A stretch of DNA of 64,000 nt from Pyrus communis (lineage: Eukaryota > Streptophyta > Magnoliopsida > Rosales > Rosaceae), in assembly GCF_963583255.1 (NCBI RefSeq), contig NC_084815.1:17307807-17371806 (forward strand). Reading direction: 5' to 3'. A model generated the notes under the pieces. It saw only the letters and a program-made list of their open reading frames with translations. It searched no databases and had not been told where the DNA came from. The position numbers and the translations under genes are program-made. Position 1 is the stretch's first letter. Each line of letters begins with the position of its first letter. Positions 56,692 through 64,000 of this stretch are shown in pieces.

Positions 56692-59346
56692 TCGACAAGG
56701 GTAAAAACACAGTACCACCACTTGATATTTTCTCTATATATGTCGACCTTCGTCTTTTATGGCAAGGCAAACCTGAAGAGAATGCCCAACTCTCCCTCAC
56801 CTCTGAGGGCGCTCTCCCAGCAAAGCCTTTCGCAATACTCAATTCTTTCTTCTTCCCCAAAGATGATACCAGATGTCTGGAGTACAGATGACCCAGGAGG
56901 AATCAGCACAACAAATACATGTGCTGATTCAACCAACCGCTTCTTCAAAAGCAAAGGTATCTCATATCATCAAGGTCAAAAGCAAAAGTATCTCATATCA
57001 TGCTCTTTCCCTGTCTTTTTCTTTGTCCTTGTTCTTACTCGCATGGCAAAGTAAAACAAGCAATCAGCCGGCACTTGGAGTCAGTCTTCCGTTCTGGAGC
57101 CAACTGCCTAGAATCTATTCCTGATTGCTTACCTAGCGTTGCTCTCGAGTAGTCATCTTCAATGGTTGATACACTTCCGGAGAAGGGACCACTTCTGCAA
57201 AGGGGAGCGAGTAAGGCAAGTGAAAATGATACATTGAAGCATGTGGAGACAAACATAGGCTGAGTTATCCTCCAACCCTTTTCAATACGAATTGGAAAGA
57301 TTGAACAAAGAAACAGACCAAAGGGGTAAGCTCAGACCTTCGGGGAAGACCAAAAGAACCATCCTGCTGCCCAGTTCAAGAAGTAGCACAAAGGAAAATC
57401 AACGATGGGCAGAAACCAGTTCAAGAGTAAGCCTGTGGAATCACAAAGATCAAAAGCCTCAATGCAATTACCAAGGAGAAGATGGAATTTACACTCTATA
57501 ACCAGATTTGCGTCTCTAAACTCTTCTCTTTGTTAATTACATTCTGCCATGTTTAGTATGTTTAAGTGCTTTTTGTGTATTTACTTATGCTTTGTGTGAA
57601 TCTATGCTTAAAACATTGAGGACAATGTTTGATTTAAGTGTGGGGGGGGTAACTAAGTATGTTGATGCAAATTCGTTGAATTTTATCACCCATAACTTCA
57701 AGTGTTGTTCCTTGCTGTTTTAAATGTTTTTAAGGTGTTTTTAAACTGTTTTAGCGTGTTTTGTTTTATAACTCCGAAAATCACATAAAAATTTGAAAAA
57801 CATTTTTTTTTTTGAAAAGCCTAAAAAGAGTGTTTTGAGTTGTTTTTGTGTCTTAGGGAACCTTCCAACGTTATGATGAGGATTTGGTTTGTAATTGCAT
57901 GACTGTTAAAAAGAGTTATAAACATGGATGAAAGTTTGATTTACTCTTGGTATATGTTTAGTTATGGTTATAATGTATGACTTCACATGCAATCATAAAA
58001 GAAAAATTCGTTTTTGTAACATGCTTGAAGGAAGGAACTCATAATAACGCTACATCCCTGTGAGACTCGAGCCATTACCTTCTTTGGAGAGTTATATTCT
58101 GTGATTCTTTGTTTTCTAAAGTTGTTGCATGATCTCATTATTCCTTGCTTGGTTGCTACTTAGAATGCAATTGTATCATGATAGAACTAAATGCTAGAAC
58201 TTATATCCGTTTCATTCAAAGCATGACATTGAATTGCATAACATATATCAAGATGAAGTTGTGTAGTTGCCACCATAGCCAAATAGCCTTACTTCCCATA
58301 TTTCGTATATGTTGTAAGTTTTAACCCCGTTGAGCCTTGTTTAGCCCATGTTCTTTGTTAACCCATATCATCCTCACCTAGCCTAGATCAGGACCATCCG
58401 TACCCTTGTTCTTGAAGCATAGTAAGCATGACGGATAATGAATTCCTTTTGATTAATATGTTGCAGAAAATAAGTGTGGGGGAAGGGATTTTTTTTTGTG
58501 TGTATGTATGTGCCTAAGTCTTAAAGGAGGCACGGAAAAAAAAAAATGTGAGAAAAAGAAGAAGAAAAGAAAGAAAAAGAGTGAAAATAAGTGAGAATGG
58601 ACTCACAAGTGTGATTGTTGAAGAAAGGGCCCAAAAAAGTTGAATATGGCCCTAAGTTTTGTGACTTCCCCTTGGGTGTTCAAAGTTGACTTCTGCGTTC
58701 TAAAGGGAATTCTAAGTACCTAATTCAATACTTTGCTCACTATTGCTTTAAGAATGTTTGTTTATCCTTCACCTTTCATTGTTAGCCAATACCCTAGCCC
58801 CGTTACAACCCTTTGACTTCTATCTTGATTGTTATGTGTTTCAATTTGTGGAGTTTGAACTTGGTATAAGCTTATGGTGTCACTGGTTCTCGCTTCTAAG
58901 TAGTAGCATTCCATTCATGAGATCATACCTAAACATGCTTATTAACTCCAGAAATTGCTCTCTTTATGATACATATATGTGAGTGTTCGTTTTCATGTTT
59001 ACATCAATCTTCTCACATATGACTAGATTAGGGTGTGTAGTTAGAAAATCTGAGTGAAAATCGAGTGCATATCTTGTAAGGAATTGAGCAAATTCTCTAA
59101 GGCATGTTACTACATTCAAAACATGGTTTTAAATGCTTAATTGTGAACTAGTATATGGTGACTATGATTAAGAATGTACTTAAGTGTGAAGATGACTAAA
59201 ATCTGTGGGAATGATGATTTTTAACGTGTCATGTGCATTGGAAATCCCTAAGACGGTTGTTGGAAGGTTTAGGTTGTGTTTTACGTGTTTAGTGTCGTTT
59301 TGTTTATTTGTTTTTATTCTGTTTTGCTCGAGGACTAGCAAAAGCT
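56692..59346 (+). mobile_element. Non-coding 3' internal region of element B
   Basis: Closely matches element A 14605-17222. It holds polypurine-like sequences at about 57634-57651 and 58472-58487 before the terminal tract. A/G-rich sequence fills about 58530-58590. The region near 58500-58700 differs from element A. No convincing protein. Confidence 0.7.
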
Positions 59347-59361
59347 AAGTGTGGGGGTATT
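59347..59361 (+). other. Polypurine tract of element B
   Basis: AAGTGTGGGGGTATT directly before the 3' LTR, same as element A. Confidence 0.85.
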
Positions 59362-61637
59362 TGATAGGAGCATATTCATGCGACTTAAATGGCTTGTTCT
59401 CATACATTTACGTTATGTTTCTTTAGTTATTTTAGTTCTTTATGCTTCTTTTGTGTGTTTTCAGGTTCTAAGGGCTTAGGGAGCAAGAAAGTGCATTTTG
59501 AGGCCATTTGGAGCATTTTTGGGCATGGATTGGATAGCTTATCCATGGAGCGAAGAGGATGGACGAATTTGAAGGCCTTGTATTCACTTTGGACATAAAA
59601 CAAAGGGCCTAGCCCATTCTCTCTTATTCTCTCCCTTATGGCCATGCATTTCCTTCCAATTCCAAAACCCACAATCACTTCAAAGTCCATGCAAATCCAT
59701 ATTCAACACCTTAAACTACAACCATGCATCATTACACCACCTTATCCATCTTTATTCCACATATAATTCACCTTAGCTATCACATTCACACACATGCAAT
59801 TACAAAACACCATCAAAGCCGTGCTACCCCCCTTTGTTTCCACCAAACACATGCACTCAAACAAAGCCAACTTAGCTAACCCTACATGCATTTTTTATTC
59901 ACTCTTCATCATTGCATACATCACCAAACACTTCCATTCTAGCCGTGTATCCCTCCATTTTCTGCACCTTTCCTCCTTGCAATTCCACATGCTTTCATCA
60001 TCATAACCCACCTACAATCCACCTAATTCACAAAACTTTTCCCAACAAACAATTTCACCAAACACATGCACCAAAACCTCCATGCCGTGGGTTCCCTTGC
60101 CTTTCCAGCATTTCCCTTGTGCAATTCCAGCTTTCCACCCACTTTCCTAGCTGATTTTCACATGCATTGCAGCCACATTCTCACCCACTCTCTCCCTATA
60201 TAAACCACACACACTTCATTCATTTGGATTGATTTTCATTCCCCATTCAAATCTCTCCATTACTCACTCTTCCATACACATTTTCAGTTACAAACACTTC
60301 CATCTTCTCCCTAGCCGTGAGTCTCTCCATTTTCTGCACCATTCCCTTCCCTTTCTCCTCCATTTCTTCCATTTCCATAATCCCCCAAACCACTCATCCC
60401 CCAAAAACTCACCTTAGACCTTGTGCGACAACAACGAAGAAGAGAAGAGTGCCTAAACGTTCATACAATTCAAGTTTGAGTTGTTGGAATGTTTAGGTGT
60501 TTCTTTGATTTCAATGTTTAAATTCAATTTTCTTTGTTTTGTAATGGAAGAGAAGAGTGCCTAAACGTTCATACAATTCAGTTTGAGTTGTTGGAATGTT
60601 TAGGTGTTTCTTTGATTTCAAAGTTATGAGGAACTAAACCCCCTTTAGCTAGGGGGTGATTCGAAACTATGTTTATATTTGCAATTTGAATTGATTACGT
60701 TTGGTTGGAATTTCATAAGTTGTGGATTCAATTCGTTTAACTGTTTGATTAATAACTTATTTATGTATGTTCATTGAGATTGCAAGCTTAATTTTCATGC
60801 ATAAATATGACGCTAGAATATAAGTGAATTTCACCTAATCGCTATGAACTTATATTCACAAGTAGTGGAGGTTGCTTATAAACAATCGCGTTAAACGAAT
60901 TCTTGGCATAAGTTTCATGTGTATTCCATAGTAACGAATGCCTCGTCGATGTTTATGATTTCCGTTGAACTTAATGATCTTTGTTGAATGTCTCTATCAT
61001 GCGTATTCCATAGTTAGGGACTTTGATTAAGAATAATTTGGTTGTAATGCGTATTCCATTCAATCCAACGAATTTAGGGAAATCTGAAAGTTAATCTAAG
61101 CGGATCTAATTAACTTGGAGCATTGAGTTTCACAACTTATCGAAAGACCAACTGAGAATCAATTTTGTTTGCAAGTGTAACATGTGTGGAGAAGAACCCC
61201 TTGGCTATTCCATCATCCATATTTTTATCACATTCATATTTACATTTTGCCTTTAATTATATTCTGTCTTTTTAATTTAATATCGTCCAACCACAATTCC
61301 CCCCCCCTATTTTGTTAAGTCTTAATCATTCGTATTTGTTTTATTTTTGTATCTTTAAGCTTTTGGAGTCATAAACAATTGCAAATTCGTCTAAATCAAG
61401 TTCTAGCTTCTATTTGAGTCAATTTGATTGTTTTAGACAATTTGAGTTTTTCAAAGCCATTCTGAGTCATAGTAGTCTTGTTAAGAGTATTTTAATTTAG
61501 TTTTTATGTTTTTAAGTCAATTTAGAAGGTTTTAGCAAGCCCTCCTAATCCCCGGTCTAGAACGATCCCTCACTTATCCATTCTACTACAATTGTCAAAC
61601 GAGGGTTTAATTTGAGTGTCAAGTAATTCTCGCATCA
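59362..61637 (+). repeat. 3' LTR of element B
   Basis: 2,276 bp, close to the 5' LTR, with a TATATAAA box at 60197-60204. It ends CTCGCATCA before the duplication GTATC. Confidence 0.93.
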
Positions 61638-63337
61638 GTATCCTTGGATTAAACTTAATATAGATGGCTTATCGAAAGAAAATCCTGATCGTGCTGCTTG
61701 TGGGGCGTTTTAGGGATTGTCGTGGTCAGTTTCTTGGTGTTTTTTGTCATGGTATTGGTCATCACAATTCTTTCTTTTGCTGCACTTTAAACAATTATTA
61801 TTAGTGTAAAATTTGCTTATCAAAGTGGTTGGCGTGTCTTTGGTTGGAAAGTGACTCTTCTAGTGTTGCTTATATTATAGGTTTAGATGATTTGATCCTC
61901 CTTGACTTCTTTGCACGCGTTTACTTTTTTGGTTTGCATTCGTGAGATGAATTTTTGTTGTTCAGACATCTTTTGAGAGGGAAATGTTGTTGCAGATAAC
62001 GTTGCTAACATAGGCCTATCTTTTCCTAATTTAGTTTGGCATGATTCTCCTAAGTTGGTAATTCATGTTGCTTTGTTTTCAGACTTTGCTGGCTGGCTTG
62101 GCTTTCGCTTTTCAAATTAATGTGTATCACAACTTCAGGTGACAAATTGCTTAGTTAATTATGGAGTGGGTTATTATACAAAATGATCCTTGAGATTTGC
62201 ATGATCAATAGAAATGGTTCCTGAGATTGAAAATCAATAGAAATGGTCCTTGAGGTTGTCCGCCATTGATGATTTTGGTCCTTCTGTTAAAAACGATTTT
62301 GGGCAATTTTCAAAGCTTTGTAACTCAATCGTTTCTTAACCAAATTCGACCCATAATATATAAAAATGAAGATAGAAAAGTTTAGAATAAGATTATACCT
62401 ATTTGGAAGCCCTATGGTTGCCGGAGATGGTCGGAAAATAGCCTGAAAGGTGACTGGTCCGCGGGAAAACTGGAAAACTCGCCTGAAACTGGGTAAATTT
62501 TAAATGTTCATAACTTCTTCAATACTCAACCAAATCGAGTGATTCAAAAACTAAAATAATACTTCTTGACAAGATGAAGATAATGGTACCTTTTTTGAAG
62601 GCTAAATCGCCGTGGTTTGGTCCGATAACGGCTCGAAAGTGGCTAACCATATTAGAGTTAGCCATTTTCGAGCAGTTTTCTGGCCAAACCATGGTGAGTT
62701 AGTAGTAACGAAACATACCATTCTCTTTATCTCATCGAGAAGTATGATTTTTGTTTTTGAATCACTCGATTTCGTTGAGTATTGAAGAATTTATGAATGT
62801 TTAAAATTTACCCAGTTTCTGGCGAGTTTTCCAGTTTTCTCGCGGACCAGTCACCTTTCAGGCTATTTTCCGGCCATCTCTGGCAATCATTGGGCTTCCA
62901 AATGGTATAATCTTGTTCTACACTTTCTTATCTTCATTTTGATATATTATGGGTTGAATTTGGTTAATAATTGATTGAGTTACGAAGTTTTGAAAATTGG
63001 GCAAAGAGTTTTTAATGGAATGACCAAAATCTTGGATAGTGGACAATCTCAGGGACCATTTCTATTGATTTTCAATCTCAGGGACCAGTTCTATTGATCA
63101 TGCAAATCTCAGGGACCATTTTGTATAATAACCCTTATGGAGTTGATCATCCAGTGATTTATCAACCGTTTCCCTTGGCTCGGATTAGGATTGTAGTTCG
63201 AGGAGTTTTTTCATTCTTCATCCGGTTTTCCTTTTTTCGATGATGTATTGTTCTTTTCTTCGCGGGTTTTGGTTTCTTCCCCTTGCTTGTATTTACTTAT
63301 TTTTCACTCTTTTTTTTATTTAATAAAATTTCAAAAA
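61638..63337 (+). pseudogene. Decayed LINE, part 3: RNase H-like C-terminus and 3' end
   Basis: Joined to 47081, the frame reads WSPPWYPWIKLNIDGLSKENP and RAACGAF, the start of the RNase H-like domain found at the C-terminus of plant L1 ORF2. It ends SDFAGWLGFRFSN with TAA at 62118-62120, and there are frame breaks between. The 3' UTR is interrupted by the fold-back MULE at 62168-63134. It resumes and ends near TTTAATAAAATTTCAAAAA at about 63320-63337, a polyadenylation-like terminus. Confidence 0.75.
62168..63134. mobile_element. Fold-back MULE in the LINE 3' UTR
   Basis: 967 bp with arms of about 470 bp that are inverted copies over nearly the whole length. The ends are GGGTTATTATAC / GTATAATAACCC. 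A perfect 9-bp duplication TTATGGAGT flanks it (62159-62167 and 63135-63143). No transposase. A transcript across it would form a long double-stranded hairpin. Confidence 0.9.
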
Positions 63338-63951
63338 TAGTGGACAGATGGGTTTTTCTATATGGGAGTTAACCCTTTCTAATCGCTCTGAGTGGAAAGG
63401 AAGTAGCCAAAGTTTGTAGTTGATAGCTAATTCCTGAGGTCTTGGTTCTTTTTTTACCATTGTGTGTGGATTTGGAGAGTAAAGCTACCCTGGTAAACTA
63501 ATGACCAAGTCTTATGTGTAGCTTGATCATCTAATTCATTATTATCCTTCCCTTAACAAAAAAACTAAAAACTTAATAGGTCATTCAAATTGTCGGCATA
63601 GAGCTAATTTTCATATACGAAAGATGGAAGCTACTCCTAAATGATAGTTATACAATGAAATGCTCCTGTGAGTCTTCTCGGCTCCCGGAAGAGATGGATA
63701 GCTTTTAGACTTTTGATCAAACATTCTAATCTAATTTTTAATAACAAAAAATATATATATTTGGTTTACCAATCAAATGACAAATTAATATCACCTAAAT
63801 CCTAAAATCTAGGAGATATATTATCCCATAATTCATTTCCAACGACACTTTTCATTACTCTAATAAAAAAATATCATTAAAATTCTAAAAATACAACTAA
63901 CATCCTATTAAAAATAATGTACCAATTATGGACATGATATATGTCACATCC
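63338..63951. other. AT-rich intergenic DNA, nothing recognised
   Basis: No supported gene or element. Confidence 0.5.
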
Positions 63952-64000
63952 CGGCCTGGTCCCCCACCACATCACGGTTTTGTTTCTAAGAACTCACACG
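63952..64000. mobile_element. Possible LTR edge cut by the window end
   Basis: TGTCACATCCCGGCCTGG resembles the TGTCACGCCCCGATCC end (read in reverse) of the solo LTR at 43822-46642. Only about 49 bp are visible, so this is tentative. Confidence 0.35.

Larger units (their letters stand above)
47082..61637 (+). mobile_element. Element B: near-complete Athila-type LTR retrotransposon
   Basis: This 14,556-bp element has LTRs at 47082-49356 and 59362-61637, a tRNA-Asp primer site, a polypurine tract and a perfect 5-bp duplication GTATC (47077-47081 and 61638-61642). By eye the LTRs differ at about six substitutions and two small indels in 2.3 kb, so it is young but older than element A. It carries gag, protease, RT, RNase H and integrase in one frame with two stop codons in gag, plus a broken antisense ORF. 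RT wording such as [20 protein letters not shown] is typical of the Athila lineage. It is a plausible relative of the helper that moved element A. Confidence 0.95.

Overview
This is nuclear DNA from a flowering plant. It has AT-rich intergenic sequence, one intron-rich plant transcription-factor gene, and many nested plant transposable elements. The Athila-type elements, the Del/Tekay-like long LTRs and the ARF sequence would fit a Rosaceae genome such as apple or pear, but that placement is inference. I found no bacterial-type gene, CRISPR array, rRNA or functional tRNA gene.

The only intact host gene is an auxin response factor of the ARF9/ARF18 type on the + strand (33582-37386). Its 14 coding exons splice to an in-frame 684-residue protein with a B3 DNA-binding domain, an auxin-response (dimerisation) domain and a C-terminal PB1 domain. 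Everything else is repeats, captured fragments or unremarkable AT-rich DNA.

Layout. 1-8.3 kb: AT-rich DNA with a solo LTR (1435-2557, 5-bp target duplication) and a Pack-MULE (4083-5750, 9-bp target duplication) carrying an exon of a PRA1-family gene. 8.4-22.4 kb: an old, decayed Ty3/gypsy element (C) whose gag region was split by a very young non-autonomous Athila element (A, 9426-19749, TSD GGGAG). 23-32.7 kb: a long-TIR MULE-like element, two related hAT-like elements on either side of a second solo LTR (27963-30408), a fold-back MULE, and a fold-back element containing a SINE. 33-37.8 kb: the ARF gene and its flanks. 37.8-39.3 kb: a second small MULE, a SINE and a MITE. 39.5-63.3 kb: one decayed L1-type LINE opened by three insertions, namely a solo LTR (43822-46642), a near-complete Athila element (B, 47082-61637, TSD GTATC) and a fold-back MULE (62168-63134).

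Elements A and B belong to one family. They share LTR ends, the tRNA-Asp primer binding site, the polypurine tract and an unusual antisense reading frame between the sense coding region and the 3' LTR. B keeps gag, protease, RT, RNase H and integrase but has two stop codons in gag and a frameshifted antisense frame. A has lost almost all of gag-pol but keeps a 444-codon sense ORF and an intact 223-codon antisense ORF. The antisense protein begins with an LxLxL (EAR-like) motif, followed by a coiled coil and a Pro/Ala repeat tail. It is the most interesting unexplained system in the window.
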